This document shows, in pieces, positions 1-11,041 of a DNA stretch of 64,000 nucleotides. This DNA is from Campanula takesimana (Eukaryota > Streptophyta > Magnoliopsida > Asterales > Campanulaceae): NCBI GenBank assembly GCA_026119855.1, contig JAOWBW010000565.1:186001-250000 (forward strand). The letters are read 5' to 3'. Below the pieces are notes generated by a model. It was given only the letters and a program-made list of their open reading frames with translations. It had not been told where the DNA came from and ran no database searches. A program made the position numbers and the translations under genes. Position 1 is the first letter of the stretch; each line of letters begins with the position of its first letter.

Positions 1-1243
1 ACAGGGGTCGACACCTCTAGCACGTACGGTAAAGACTCGAATGCAGCATTTAACATGGAAGCAAATTGCACAGAAATGTATGAATGAGATGATCCTGGAT
101 CTACTAACGCTCGTGCGCTCACATTAGACACAGAAACAATACCTCCAATAACGGATGGATCATCAGTAGCTTGTTGTTGATTCATGGCATAAACCTTCCC
201 TTGAACTTTGGGCTTCCCTGCGGCATCCCTTTTCTGACCCTGATTAGTACCAACTCCTGGCCCGGATGCTTGTCCTCGGTACCTCGTGCACTCTCTCGCA
301 AAGTGCCCCATTTCACCACAATTGGTGCACTTGCCTTGCTTTTTCCAACACCTATCCTCCGAATGGCCTACCTTCTGACAAAAGGTACAAGGCTTCCTAT
401 TCTGAATCCCCGGAGTAGTACCCGGATTCCTCGGTGTGATTTGCCCCTTAAACTGAGATGATGCTCCCGGGTTACCTCGATTGTCGAAACGGTGTTGAGG
501 TTGAGATTTAGCATGGCTTCCCGGTTTACCCGTACCCATAACCTCGGTTTTCCTTTTGTGCTCCCCGATATCCTGCTCTATCAAATAGGCTCGGTCCACC
601 GCATCTTGGAATGTCACAATCCGTTGAGCAATAAGTTGAGTACGGATGGAGGTCTTCAATCCCCGAATAAATCTCATAGCTTTTTGTTCCTCGGTCCTCA
701 CCAAATAGTCGCAATACCGGGCTAATTCTATGAACTTAGCCGAGTATTGTGCTATAGACAACACACCTTGCTCTAGGTTGAGTAGCTCGATCTCCTTTCG
801 TTTTGATCGACAACCGGAATAAAATGCTCCTTGAATTTGCGCACGAACAACTCCCACGCATACACCGTGTGAGTATCATCCCAAGTAGCTTTAACACCTT
901 TCCACCAATGCTCGGCGGCACCCACTAGTTTGTAAGCCGCAGACCGGACCTTGTCCTCATCCGTGCACCCAAATACATCATAAATCTTCTCCATCGACTC
1001 AATCCACAACTCAGCCTTCCTTACATCGGGCTCCCCATTGAATTCAACCGGTTTCAACTTCAGAAATTGCTCCAATCCATAGCGGGGTGGAGCTTGTTCT
1101 ACCCTCGGACCTTGATCATGTATGGCCTTCATGGCCGCCTCAAACATGCCTTGAAACATGGCACGTGCTTCTTCCCTTGTATCATTCTGACTTGCATTAC
1201 CGGTACTACCTTCACCACTCCTTCTACGAACCATTGTAACCAA
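1..1243 (-). pseudogene. Gypsy gag-protease, single frameshift, 3' end outside window
   Basis: The first ORF (start 1243) is a Gypsy retrotransposon gag domain with the characteristic AAEHWWKGV and WELFVRKFKEHF segments. It hits a stop at 773. A one-base deletion near 800 (in the stretch following VVDQNE) puts the remainder in another frame, and that frame is then open to position 1: LNLEQGVLSIAQYSAKF, a basic linker, two CX2CX4HX4C zinc knuckles (CTFCQKVGHSEDRC and CTNCGEMGHFAREC, about 390-300), and a protease start with the ALVDPGSSHS active-site segment near 85-60. Two knuckles and a DPGSS-type protease are common in plant Gypsy elements. The known role is capsid and nucleocapsid formation plus polyprotein cleavage. 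With one visible lesion, the copy looks fairly recent. Confidence 0.85.
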
Positions 1244-1355
1244 GTACCTGCATAAAACACCAACCGTTAATCACTCCGCACACTACTACCCACCTAGGTC
1301 ATACTAATCCATCTAGACTTATACTTAGAGCTAATGCCATAGCTCTGATACCAAC

Positions 1356-3467
1356 TGTCGCGACCCCGGACCCCGCGGGCCCGAGACCGCGATCTGGACG
1401 TCGACTCTAAAACCAAAACTATGAAATACCGAAGTTAAAAATTCCATTCGATACCAAAAGGTGATGATCCAAAGTTTTACAAAACCAAGTTTGATAAAAA
1501 CCAAATACAACTATCATAAACTTCCACAAGTTTATGCCCAACAAAATACAAACATACAATTCTTAGTGACGTCATCGTTTGGTACAACTATCCCAAAATG
1601 GTTACACATTTACATAATGTAAACCAACCTATAACAACCTTCCCCAAAAGAATGTATCCACACTCGACGTCCTCTTTCTCGTGATCAGCGAGACTATTCC
1701 TTAGCACCTGGGGGGGGGGGTTAAGGAAAAACAAAGATAAAAGAAAAGGGGGTGAGATAAATCTCAATAAGTTACTAATGCAACTACATGACATGCTATG
1801 ATGCAATATACAATAAGCAATAATAAATATCACATAGCACATAGCATTTATCACATAACAGATAGCAGCGGAAATAAACACATAACAAAGGATATAGCCA
1901 AGGTTTTCCAAACCGGAACATCCAAATAAAGGATCGCTGCGCAGCTTCAATAATCAACAAATCATCATCTTCATAATAGCATGAAAGCCGAAGAGAAAAC
2001 CCCGGTACCGGAACCAATAACCATAAAAGTGTCACAAAGGACAAGGACCATGACACAAAGTCATGCCCGGTAGCTAGATACATTCACAGAGGAACGCTAA
2101 CTTGACTTTTCCAAGGCCAATCTGGAAAAGGGGGTAAAGAAGGGGGCAAAACAATGGTCAACATTATAATGGACTTGACTTTGCCATTATAACCTTTCCC
2201 ATCGCCCGATGCAACAAATATGCCAGCTGGGCTTCCAAATAAATGCTAAGTAATAATAATTTAGCATGAATGAACAACTTAAGGTTCCAAAGTAGGGAAC
2301 CAACCCAATTAAATCACCACAAAGGTAAACCAATACAAACCGCACATCAAAGATGAACCACATTCCCAAAATGATACTAAATCAAATTCCATATCATATT
2401 TATTCACAAAAGAATCAAATCCAATCAATAAAGTGTTCCACGGTGTTATCTTAAGTTGATTAGAAGGAATAAACCTAAACTAGTTAAGCCATTAGTCTTA
2501 AACCAAGCAAAAAGGTCAAATTCCTGGAACAGGGGGCGGGCGGGCGCCTGGGCATAGGCAGGCGCGCGCTTGAATTGACAGAAGGTCAGGCGCTAGAAAA
2601 AGTGGGAGTAGGCGGGCGCCCGGGCAAGGGCAGGCGGGCGCCTGGTCTACGGGCAGGGAAGAATTCCCAGCTGGGTTCCTCAAATTTCCTAACCAATTCC
2701 TTACAAATTTCGTAACACTCAAAATCAATCCTCCCAACAAGATTTCTAAGGTACCCAAACATCATTTAACTAAAAAGGGGATCTTAACAACACCATTTAA
2801 CAACCAAATTCAAGAATCAAAACCAACATTCAAGATTTCACCATTTTTAACCAAAAACTCAAATAAATTCCAAACAAATTCAAAACCCAACCAAACTTCA
2901 AATATAACACATTAAGCATTATCTAAACATGATATGAACATTTTAGCATCAAAATGGAGGAAAAGTAACTTACTTGATAAATCTCAAAGTTGACGGAATT
3001 CAATTCTTTTTGGTTCTATGCGATCCTAGCGACGATCTAAACAAGGTTCATGTTTTAAGAAATGAGAGATTATGAGAGGAAGATGAAGAAAAAGAAGAGA
3101 GAAGGAAGAGAAAGAAAAACTTACCAATGGAGGAGGGAGAGGAGGGAGTTGCTGGGAGATGGAGTGGAGAGGGTGATAGGGTGAGGGAGGTGAGTAGGGA
3201 GAAGATGAAGAAAATGAAATGTTACACCTAGCCCCATTCCCCCACTAACTAGCACAATTACTTACACTCCCTACTAACAATTAAGACTCAACACTTCCAC
3301 ACTAGCCCAAATAACTCGAATAGAATGCTAGGCATAATTAATATAACACATAAAATGCACACATAAATATTTAAATAAATAATAATTTAAATAAATAAAT
3401 AAGCAATTAATTAAATAATAATCATTTAATTACTAATAAAATAGAGCCTAGATTTCGGGTCGTGAGA
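1356..3467 (-). repeat. Gypsy LTR (5' LTR of minus-strand element)
   Basis: An LTR of about 2.1 kb, bounded by TGTCGCGACCCC at 1356 and an imperfect inverse near 3467. It contains a G run (1710-1720), a strongly GC-rich patch (2527-2652), a purine-rich stretch at 3065-3200 (pyrimidine-rich in the element's sense, as in plant transcript leaders) and an AT-rich segment at 3340-3440. The second LTR is outside the window, so age cannot be estimated. Confidence 0.7.
2527..2652. repeat. GC-rich GGCGGGCGCC motif array in Gypsy LTR
   Basis: Inside an AT-rich LTR this 126-base patch carries repeated GGCGGGCGCC and GGCAGGCG units, several ending in CTGGGCA or CCGGGCA. The half-sites are nearly palindromic (GGGCGCCT, GGCGCCC). 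It is the Gypsy counterpart of the CG-motif arrays seen in the four Copia LTR families of this window. Confidence 0.7.
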
Positions 3468-3520
3468 TATTTGATGTAAGTATTAATTTTTTTTCATCAT
3501 TTTTCAGTTTTTCTAATATA

Positions 3521-3593
3521 CTCCCTCTGTCCCGGAAAGTTAGTCCTTTTATTTTTATTTTTATTACGAATGAACTTTCCGGGACAGAGGGAG
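3521..3593. mobile_element. Stowaway-type MITE (73 bp)
   Basis: CTCCCTCTGTCCCGGAAAGT at the left is mirrored by ACTTTCCGGGACAGAGGGAG at the right, with TA on both sides (3519-3520, 3594-3595). This is a near-perfect hairpin with a short loop and no coding capacity, lying in hAT sequence upstream of the dimerisation domain. Confidence 0.85.
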
Positions 3594-3639
3594 TATATAT
3601 ATATATAATATATATCATATTCATTTATAACTTTAAGTT

Positions 3640-4154
3640 TTATAATATTTTTAGGAATATTTGGAATATGAGAGTGAAACTGTTGTTATTGCGGGAAAGT
3701 CTCAATTGGATCTTTATTTGGAGGAGCCAAAGCTTGAGTTTGCATTTTACGGAGATTTAGATGTCTTGGAGCATTGAAAATGTCAGAAGCATCGTTACCC
3801 AATTCTTGCGCGTATGGTATGTGATGTTTTAGCTATTCCCATTACTACTGTTGCATCAGAGTCGTCATTTTCCATTGGTGGTCGTATCCTTACCAAGTAT
3901 AGAAGTTGCATACTTCCTCGAAATGTGCAATCTCTTATTTGTTCTCAAAATTGGTTATATGGCTTTGGTAATTTTTTATCTCCTATACTTAATGATTATT
4001 TAAATATATTGCTTTATTATCTTTTACTTGACAATTATCTTCGTGTTTTTATTAAAATGCAGGGGAAATCAATGAAGATGAAGATTTTTTGAAAGCATCT
4101 TTATCAAGTTTATCAAGTGAAGGGTCCAATGTTGTTGAAGTCGAGGATGAATAA
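3640..4154 (+). pseudogene. hAT transposase C-terminal exons (dimerisation domain)
   Basis: Translation gives KSQLDLYLEEP, then the hAT C-terminal dimerisation motif: HRYPILARMVCDVLAIPITT, VASESSFSIGGRIL and the segment ending at NWLYGF. An intron with GT at 3968 and AG at 4061-4062 joins in phase to a short acidic last exon ending at the TAA at 4152. The motif order is that of zf-BED/hAT transposases. A TGA replaces a conserved Trp codon in the LEHW position near 3774, so the copy is dead. The N-terminal BED finger and the catalytic core are missing. Related hAT dimerisation domains also occur in domesticated genes, but the stop codon and the nearby TIR argue for a transposon. Confidence 0.8.
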
Positions 4155-4578
4155 AGAATGTGGTTTCAGTTTGTATTGAACTATTATTGATGTTGGTTTT
4201 GTTGTTGGTACTCATTAGTCATGTGTCTGCTTATGCAATGTGCTTGGTGCAGCACAGTTTGTGTAATATGTAATGTATGTAATATGTTGTTGTCTTCAGT
4301 GTCCTGCGGGCCTGGAACCTGGATCATTCCCTTCCTTCTTATTATTATTATTTTTTTAATTAGCAGGTGACTTGCTATTGCTAAACTGAAAAAAAAAAAA
4401 AAAAAAAACCTTATTGTAGTCTTGGGCTCTTGGCCCGCCTGGCCCACTAACCCAAAGTGGGTTGGGATTGCATTTTCTCACCCCACCAAGAATTTGGTCA
4501 GCCCACCCCGCCCCGTTTGAAGGTGGGCTGTGGTGGGTTGGGCCCAACCCGCCCCGCCAGCCCATATTGACAACTCTA

Positions 4579-4793
4579 GTTATTACGAAAGAATTTTGAG
4601 CAATAATTAAGGCTACTTTTAGTTATTCTAATAAATTTTTTGAAATTGTTCTTGATACACCATTATAAATACTATTAATACCAATTTTTAGATTGACATT
4701 AACATAATTAGAAGTAGTCTTTATAATTGCTCAAAGTTCCCTCATAGTAACAACGAAAAAAGAGGGACTATCTTTCTGGGACGGAGGGAGTAA
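4579..4793. mobile_element. Stowaway-like MITE, left terminus missing
   Basis: The right end GGGACGGAGGGAGTA is a Stowaway terminus. An internal inverted repeat pairs gttattacgaaagaattttg at 4579 with its counterpart ending near 4751, over roughly 50 bases. The left terminus is replaced by the end of the hAT element, so the hAT appears to have jumped into this MITE. Confidence 0.6.
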
Positions 4794-5533
4794 TACCGTA
4801 AGACTCTTCAAAAAAATCTAAAAAAATCATTTGTTTTAAAATAAATTTATTTTATAAAAAATATCCTTTTTTAACAAATAAAAAAATACCCTTAAATAAT
4901 TTTTACATTTTTTTCACGATAAAATATCGTAAAATTAAATATCTAAAAAGTGGACCAAAAAGTATTTATGTATCTTCATTAACTTTTGGAAAACATAAAC
5001 TTTATAAAAACAAGACATTTAATGTTAGATGGGGAAGTATTCCAATTTCAAAAGTATTTTTTTAAAACAATTTTAAATGTTATTAAGCTGCCAATCATAT
5101 TAATTAATAATGTCAGTGGCAAAAGACATTACACTAACTTGCTCATAGTGTCAAGATTGCAATTAATCATACATTTTTTTTTGTTTATTAAATATCAATA
5201 TGCATGGACTTAATAGTCAATTAATTATTACTTTGAATAAATGTTAATTTTTATTTGTTTTGTCCCAAAATTAAAAACAAAATCTTCAGGTTTTTTTTTC
5301 CTTGTGTGTTATTTGAACAAAAGAATTTCACTAGTCACTTTATAGTTACAAAACTAAGTGTTGTAAACAAAAATTACCTAAAAAGGTTTTTTTTTTTATT
5401 TTTAAAAATGGGATTTAGTAGTTCTATGTGATTCATTCGTAACATTCGTGGCGAATATTTATGCATCTTTGTCATTTAATTATCTAAAATATGAACATTT
5501 TAAGAATATCCCTAAATGATATACGGACAAGGG
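4794..5533. other. AT-rich intergenic stretch without recognised feature
   Basis: Very AT-rich with many T and A runs. No ORF with recognisable protein similarity, no terminal repeats and no RNA gene seen. Confidence 0.6.
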
Positions 5534-5713
5534 ACGAATGTAGTATCAATATGATTTTGTAAGTAAATTTTGTGAATTTTTTTAAGGCTTGAAACACTAC
5601 TCTCAAGTTGAGATATCATGTACAGACGAATGTAGTATCAATATGATTTTGAAGTAAATTTTGTGAATTTTTAAGGCTTGAAACACTACTCTCAAGTTGA
5701 GATATCATGTACA
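5534..5713. repeat. Tandem duplication, period 92 bp
   Basis: Two nearly identical copies, starting at acgaatgtagtatcaatatg (5534 and 5626), each ending in ctcaagttgagatatcatgt. The copies differ only by a few short indels, so the duplication is recent. Confidence 0.9.
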
Positions 5714-5758
5714 AACCTTATCTACCACAACCCATACCACTCACGATACAACGACTTA

Positions 5759-6041
5759 CTCCATCTGTCCCACCACAAGTGAGACTAATTTTCTTTTCAG
5801 TCCGTTCCACCACAAGTGAGACTACCCAAAATGGAAATGTTTTAATATATTTATATTTAATCAACTCCACTATTTAACCACATTCATTCTCTCTTTTCAT
5901 TTTCCACCACTCATTTTATTCAACCAACACTACTATTTACCCCACTCATTCTCTCTCTTCATTTTCTACCACACATCCACTAACTTTTTCTTAATTATTG
6001 TGCCCCACAAATTGGTCTCACTTGTGATGGGACGGAGGGAG
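5759..6041. mobile_element. Stowaway-type MITE (283 bp)
   Basis: Left end CTCCATCTGTCCCACCACAA and right end TTGTGATGGGACGGAGGGAG are inverted copies, continuing into GTGAGAC/GTCTCAC. The left flank is TA; the right TA has changed to CA. A second copy of the ccaccacaagtgagac block occurs at about 5809. The interior is TC-rich and non-coding. Confidence 0.85.
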
Positions 6042-6094
6042 CATATGTTTGTACCACTCATGATGAACGGCTTGCATGTCCGGATGACCTCATC

Positions 6095-6187
6095 TTGATG
6101 ACAACCCTAATAAATGTGAATCATTTTGATGACAACCCTAATAAATGTGAATCATTTTGATGACAACCCTAATAAATGTGAATCATT
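6095..6187. repeat. Three 31-bp tandem repeats
   Basis: The unit ttgatgacaaccctaataaa plus tgtgaatcatt is repeated three times without visible mismatch (starts 6095, 6126, 6157). It lies between two MITEs and looks like recent slippage. Confidence 0.9.
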
Positions 6188-6958
6188 ACGGCATCTCCAA
6201 TGGTTGGTACTAAGCCATGCTCCCTCCGTTTCATGTGAATTGAGACTTATTTTCTTTTTCGTCTGTTCTGCATCAATTGAGACTGCCCAAAATGGCAAAG
6301 AATCTTTACTATTCCTCTCACTCATTCTCTCTCCTACTTTACTTTTAAACTCACATACACAACCAATTTACTATTCGTCCCACTCATTCTCTCTCCTATT
6401 TAATTTCACACACTCACAAACACCTCATCCCCCTATTTCTCTCTCTTACTTTTCCTTGGTTTGTGTTCCAAAAATTTTGGTCTCAATTCACATGAAACGG
6501 AGGAAGTAAGTATCAAAATCAATGGTATCAAAAAATCATCACCAACCATTGATATCAAAATTTGAGTATCAAATTAATCTTTTTTTTTTTTTTTTTGAAA
6601 CAATCCAATTAATCTTTGTTAGTTATTACTGTATGATTAAAAAAAATAGTTATTATCTTTAATAATATTCTTTACATGATAAATAATTTCAAAATATGGT
6701 CATTATTTTAATTAAAATAATAATTTTGTGAACGATTTAATAAAAACTCAAATAAATTATAAATATTTTTAAAAGTATATATTTTGAAAATAATACTTTC
6801 AACATAATAGTTAATTATTTTGAACATGATAAAAATTTATGCATTATGTTTAACAATTGCTTAAAGCTTTAACACTGTTTACAAAAATTTGGTGTGGTTC
6901 TTAACAAGGTAACAAGCACCAAATTTTGATACCCATTGTTTTTCCCATTGGAGATACT
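6188..6958. mobile_element. Possible larger TIR MITE enclosing a Stowaway copy
   Basis: Left gcatctccaatgg at 6191 and right cccattggagata at 6946 form a short terminal inverted repeat, and subterminal blocks with tatcaaaatt and ccaaccattg occur inside. A Stowaway-like MITE (6220-6506) would have inserted near its left end. The pairing is short and the flanks give no clear duplication, so this is tentative. Confidence 0.4.
6220..6506. mobile_element. Stowaway-like MITE (287 bp)
   Basis: Ends are CTCCCTCCGTTTCATGTGAA and TTCACATGAAACGGAGGAAG, inverted over about 28 bases (through ttgagac/gtctcaa). TA follows the right end. The interior has a block (actgcccaaaatgg) similar to one in the MITE at 5759-6041, so the two belong to related families. 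Confidence 0.8.
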
Positions 6959-7588
6959 AATACTTAAACATAGATATCAAAATTTGCATTTGACACCTAC
7001 TATTGAAGTACAAGAGATTTAGACACCACTACCAACACATACTTGCATTAATGACGATCAAATAAAATGATGCTTCACAGTAAACTTCTGGGTTTTAGTA
7101 TTTCTATTCAACTGTATTTAGAAGTGTGGGTATTGATTCTGTCCCTCCCTCCATCCATCTAGTTTATTAACCAGAACGGCCTGACTTTCTTTTACTATTC
7201 AAGTTTCAGGACAAATCTTTGCACTGCTTTTTATTACTCGTATGACTTATCAATATTCAGTTACAGACGTTGTTTTGGACAATTTTTGACAATTGTACAA
7301 AATATAAAAATAAGACTTAAACAATTCAAGATGTCGAGACAAGATATTTAACGAGGAAAGCCCTTGAACAACTGTTTGGCGGCATAAAACCTCGGGAGGT
7401 TTTGGAAGACCTGCATTGAACAAAAATTCTATTAAACTTTTGAGTGCGTACAACGTTAGAGTATAGAGAGAGTTTACAGAGAATGTGAGTGCGTGTTTAC
7501 AAGTGTTGCCTATTGCCAAAAAATAAAAAAAAATGGAACGGGTTTTGGTGTTCATATCACCATATGTTGGTTCACCCAGGCACTATCA
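6959..7588. other. Intergenic stretch without recognised feature
   Basis: A few candidate fragments are present (for example cctccctccatccat near 7145, possibly a worn MITE end), but no gene, complete repeat or RNA could be supported. Confidence 0.5.
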
Positions 7589-7925
7589 ACAGCTTTTCAC
7601 ATACTTGGAACACGTCTGGCTGCCTCGAATTCAGCTCTGTATCTGTCAGTGGGTGGCATGTTGCCGTGAGTACTCTTTCTTGAGTTTTTTTTTTTTTTTT
7701 ATCGTAATCCTGGCAGATCCAGTACCTAGAAACCATAATCTTCAGCCTGTAGGATTAAAGGATGCATGTGTGACAGTTTGAATTGACAAAATATAGAACT
7801 GCTTTCTGTACGTTTGTCTTTTCATTTTGCTGTAGGAGCTGGTCTCCTATTATCGGAGATATTTCCCAATCGGATAAGGGAGAAAGCAGTGTTCTGTAAG
7901 TCAGTGCATTGGATAATACACTACT
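7589..7925 (+). pseudogene. Plastidic glucose transporter-like (pGlcT2 type) gene fragment
   Basis: Two neighbouring exon remnants match the C-terminal half of a plastid-envelope sugar:H+ symporter of the MFS family. The first (7589-7665) reads NSALYLSVGGML and stops at a good splice donor, GTGAGT at 7666. The second (7813-7925) reads VGAGLLLSEIFPNRIREKAV followed by SVHWIIH, matching the conserved GAGPVPGLLLPEIFP...RIRAKA...SVHW region of these transporters, but with the PVPG residues deleted. Nothing before or after continues the protein. The family match is from memory of conserved motifs; the deletion and isolation indicate a relic. Confidence 0.6.
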
Positions 7926-8617
7926 CGTTACGAGACCAAATCTCTTGTACCACTAGTAGTGATCCAACTGCTATGCATAATTCGTGGCATCATCATAATG
8001 TCAGTCCTAATAACTGGGATCACACAAGAGAGTAAAGAAATACAAGAGCATTCATGATTCATGACCAAATGCTTTAGCAAAACTTGTAGTATAGGTTTCA
8101 ACCACTATTGTGTAAGTTTTGCTTATCACACCCAGTCTTGGAAGCACGTTGATGCTCTAGGACCAGTTGTCTGAAGCTCAGAGCATGCAATTGTGCACAA
8201 TATAATATACTTTGCGTAAACAAATGCAAAGCTGGACTATTCGACTTCATGACCTACGTCAAATTTATCGTTGATTTACAAGTTAAAGCTGACGGATGGA
8301 TTCAAATATCAAGCCTCAAAACACTATGTTTGGCAACTCAATAGCAAGTATTAAAGTACTTTTTTCCATTTAATCACTTCATAAAAATTGACATTTATCA
8401 AAGACATTCATATTCAAGCAATTTCTTATCTGCAGCTTCAGATTTACATAGAAAAAAATAAAAAGATGTTGATATATAGCCAGAATGTGATTTTACTCTG
8501 CATGAAATGAAAAGATAAATACTTTCTACAAAGTACAATGGGACTCAACTTTGCAAGATATCCAAAATCTTTCATCATGTTATTAAAACTTGCAACGTAT
8601 CCAATCTTTTTCAAGCT
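7926..8617. other. Intergenic and 3' flank of the CDKF;1 gene
   Basis: No ORF or repeat of note. The part adjacent to 8618 should contain the 3' UTR of the minus-strand kinase gene; I cannot place the poly-A site. Confidence 0.5.
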
Positions 8618-10755
8618 TTATAGGAATTTAAGTGAAAATCCAGTATCTGTCTTTGTGTAACCAAAGTCATCAAAATCAGAATCCGAACCTGTGTCCCTGT
8701 AGTTGACCCACTCACCGGAAGAATCCTCATCTTGACCACTGTTCGAAGTCGGGACCCTCAACTGAGATATAGGAACCGGCAGAGGCTCTTCATTCAAGTA
8801 CTTGTCGTGGAGCAGTTCCATTGCTGTTGCCCTGCTTGCAGGATCGAAACAAAGCAACTTCTTAATGAACAGAATCTCATCAGGAGACCTATTGGGAAGG
8901 TGTGCCTCGATCCCACTTGGATTTTCAACTTTCCCGAATGAAATCATTTGATAATCGGGAAGTTTTGAACAACCGGGCCAAGATTCTTCTGTTAAGTTTC
9001 CTAACGTATTGAAAATTCTGCTTAGCTGATCAATATCTGAGCTTCCCGGAAATATTGGTTCTAAGCTGAGCAGTTCAGCAAAGATACATCCCAAAGACCA
9101 TAAGTCAATTTCTGACCCGTAATTTGTTGACCCGTAGAGAAGTTCAGGGGCCCTGAACCAACGAGTTCCAACACATGATGTGAGCTGACCGTGATTGTGG
9201 GTCCCACCCTCTTCAGCCTCGTAACAATAAGAGCTCTTGGGGAGATCGTCTTCTAAGTCGCTGTTGGTACATGTGGCAACACAAGACGTGTTTGCATCAT
9301 GGATACTGATTTCATAGTCAATTTCTTCCATGGTATGATCTTTAGCCCTGATATCGTTTACCTGTGTTTTACTATCTCTTTCATGAAGAACTTCTTGAGT
9401 TAGACTTGCTTCACCTTCCTGGCTAGCTTCAGGTGGTTCAACCATGGTTGCCTCATTGGGTAATTCCTCCACGTGTGGCTGTGCATTGTCATCAGCAAAA
9501 ACATCCACAGATTCTAGTAGTATTCTAGCCTGCAAATAAACAAAGATGAAGCAATATTTTGATTCTTGGAAAGTAAAACGGATGTTTTAATCACCAAAAC
9601 AAGACATTGTGTTAATTGCTCTACCCCAAGGACAAACGAATATAAGAACATATATAGGTTATACAGAGTGGTGTGCTACAAATGTGCTTCTGTGCATCAC
9701 TTTTGACGCATAAAAGATGTGATATTGCATTCCGAAACTTATTGTAGGTTAAGGTTTAATTGAAACCGAGTTCATGTCAGACATATAGTAGGAAACTGAA
9801 ATAAATCTAAATTCACCCGAAAAAAAGGCTGAAAACTGCCCTGCATTTGACTCTATGGGTTCAGTTTTGAATGGGAGACTTGACAAGCATAATCTCGAGT
9901 CTCCAAGATATTATGCAAGCTTAACTACTGTAAGCCCGTACTGATAAATTAAAAGGCATAGCCAATAACACAATGTGTTTCACAATGTTTCTTTTTAGTC
10001 ACATGAACACCAAAACTTAGTTTTGTCAATCCCTCTTGACGGATACTGGCACGACAATTACAAGCCCAAGTCTTTCATATTTTTCCAATCTCTTTTTTGA
10101 CTAGCCTATACAGCGATCGATTAATGTTAGCCGACCCCAAATTTTGGGATTAAGTTGGTAAATTCAATGCTTTCTCAAAGTTCTAAACTTACTAGAAATC
10201 AGTTAAAAAAACAAACAAGACTAATTATGCCAGATAATTCCCATAAATCCAATTCAATCGAAAAGCCATTACCTGCCCAAAATCAGCCAATTTGAGAACA
10301 CCCTCTGCGGAAATCAACAAATTGGAGGGCTTCAAATCCCGATGCACGATCGAACTCCGGTGACAGGCGTCAACCCCGCACAAAATCTGAACAATCCACC
10401 TCTTAACCTCTCCGACGCTCAACCCATCATTCTTCTTCGCTTCCCGAATCACCGACGCCAAATCCGCCTGCAGGAATTCGAGCACGAGCACGGCGTCCTC
10501 GTCTTCGCTCCAGAAGTACTCGTGCAAGACGACGACGTTAGGCGAGTGTTGCAGCGTCTGGAGCGCCTCGATTTCACGGAACGCCGATTGGTAGTCGTGG
10601 ACTTCTTTGAGGGCGACAGTGACGGAGTCGGAGAGACGGCGGGCCTTGTAGACGTCGGAGTAAGCTCCAGACCCGACCCGCTCTAAGATCTGGTATTTTG
10701 CGATTACTTCCCGGCGGGTATGGATGCTCCAGCTCTTTGATGGTGGCGGATCCAT
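8618..10755 (-). CDS. CDKF;1: Cyclin-dependent kinase F-1 (CDK-activating kinase)
   Basis: Plant-specific CDK-activating kinase, a Ser/Thr kinase that phosphorylates the T-loop of CDKD-type kinases and thereby supports cell-cycle and RNA polymerase II CTD kinases. Exon 1 is 10755-10273 (161 codons) and exon 2 is 9529-8618 (303 codons plus TAA), joined in phase 0 by a 743-base intron with GT at 10272 and AG at 9531-9530; 464 residues in total, close to the usual length. Visible features: glycine loop GSGAYSDV (28-35), catalytic K50, VHRDLKPSN (HRD 138-140), DFG (158-160) ending exon 1, then ARILLES and a long acidic insertion inside the activation segment before TRWFRAPELLYGS. That T-loop insertion and the missing PSTAIRE helix are hallmarks of CDKF. 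The reading frame is intact. Exon 1 is much more GC-rich than exon 2. Confidence 0.93.
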
Positions 10756-11041
10756 TCGGATCTTCAGTTTGTCTTTTAAGATTTCTTTCGGTTTGTTACA
10801 GATGGAGACGAATCGACGATGAAGCGGCCGGTGGAGCTTTGTTCATGGTGGCGGGTCCACAGAAAGTAAACAATGAGACGGCTTCACGTGAGTTTTCACG
10901 ACCGCAGATGAGTTTTATTGGGAGTGTTATTAAAATTTGGAGTGTTGCTGTGTAGAACATTGTTTTTCTTTGAAAATACTGGTAAAATTTCCAATTACAT
11001 GGAAGTATATAACTCCATCCTGTCTCATTTTTAAAGAGTGA
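10756..11041. other. Upstream region of CDKF;1
   Basis: Should hold the 5' UTR and proximal promoter of the minus-strand kinase gene. No confident TATA box was found. The retroelement-derived block at 11042 lies less than 300 bases from the start codon. Confidence 0.5.

Larger units (their letters stand above)
1..3467 (-). mobile_element. Ty3/Gypsy LTR retrotransposon, 5' part (cut by window edge)
   Basis: Read on the minus strand the order is LTR (3467-1356), tRNA-Met primer binding site (1353-1341, TGGTATCAGAGCT directly after the LTR), gag start (1243), two zinc knuckles, and an aspartic protease that runs off the left edge. RT, RNase H and integrase would lie outside the window, so the sublineage cannot be fixed. 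The right border is called where the inverted terminus TGTCGCGACC of the inner LTR end meets a degenerate GGTCGTGAGA near 3467. No target-site duplication can be checked because the other end is missing. The element seems to have inserted into an hAT transposon, whose transposase 3' end follows directly on the right. Confidence 0.85.
3468..4578 (+). mobile_element. hAT DNA transposon, 3' part
   Basis: Contains the C-terminal end of an hAT transposase gene (3640-4154) followed by a 3' region with a poly-A tract at 4389 and a GC-rich segment of GGGCTGGCGGGG type. It ends in CAACTCTA at 4578; the reverse complement TAGAGTTGTCAA is a typical plant hAT terminal inverted repeat. The left half is absent, being beyond the Gypsy insertion and outside the window. 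The 8-bp duplication expected next to the right end would be gttattac, which I cannot confirm. Confidence 0.7.

Noticed and set aside
7250..7555. 101-codon minus-strand frame
   Set aside because: Overlaps AT-rich sequence and the transporter relic on the other strand, with no recognisable motif.
10342..10686. 114-codon plus-strand frame
   Set aside because: Antisense shadow of the GC-rich first exon of CDKF;1.
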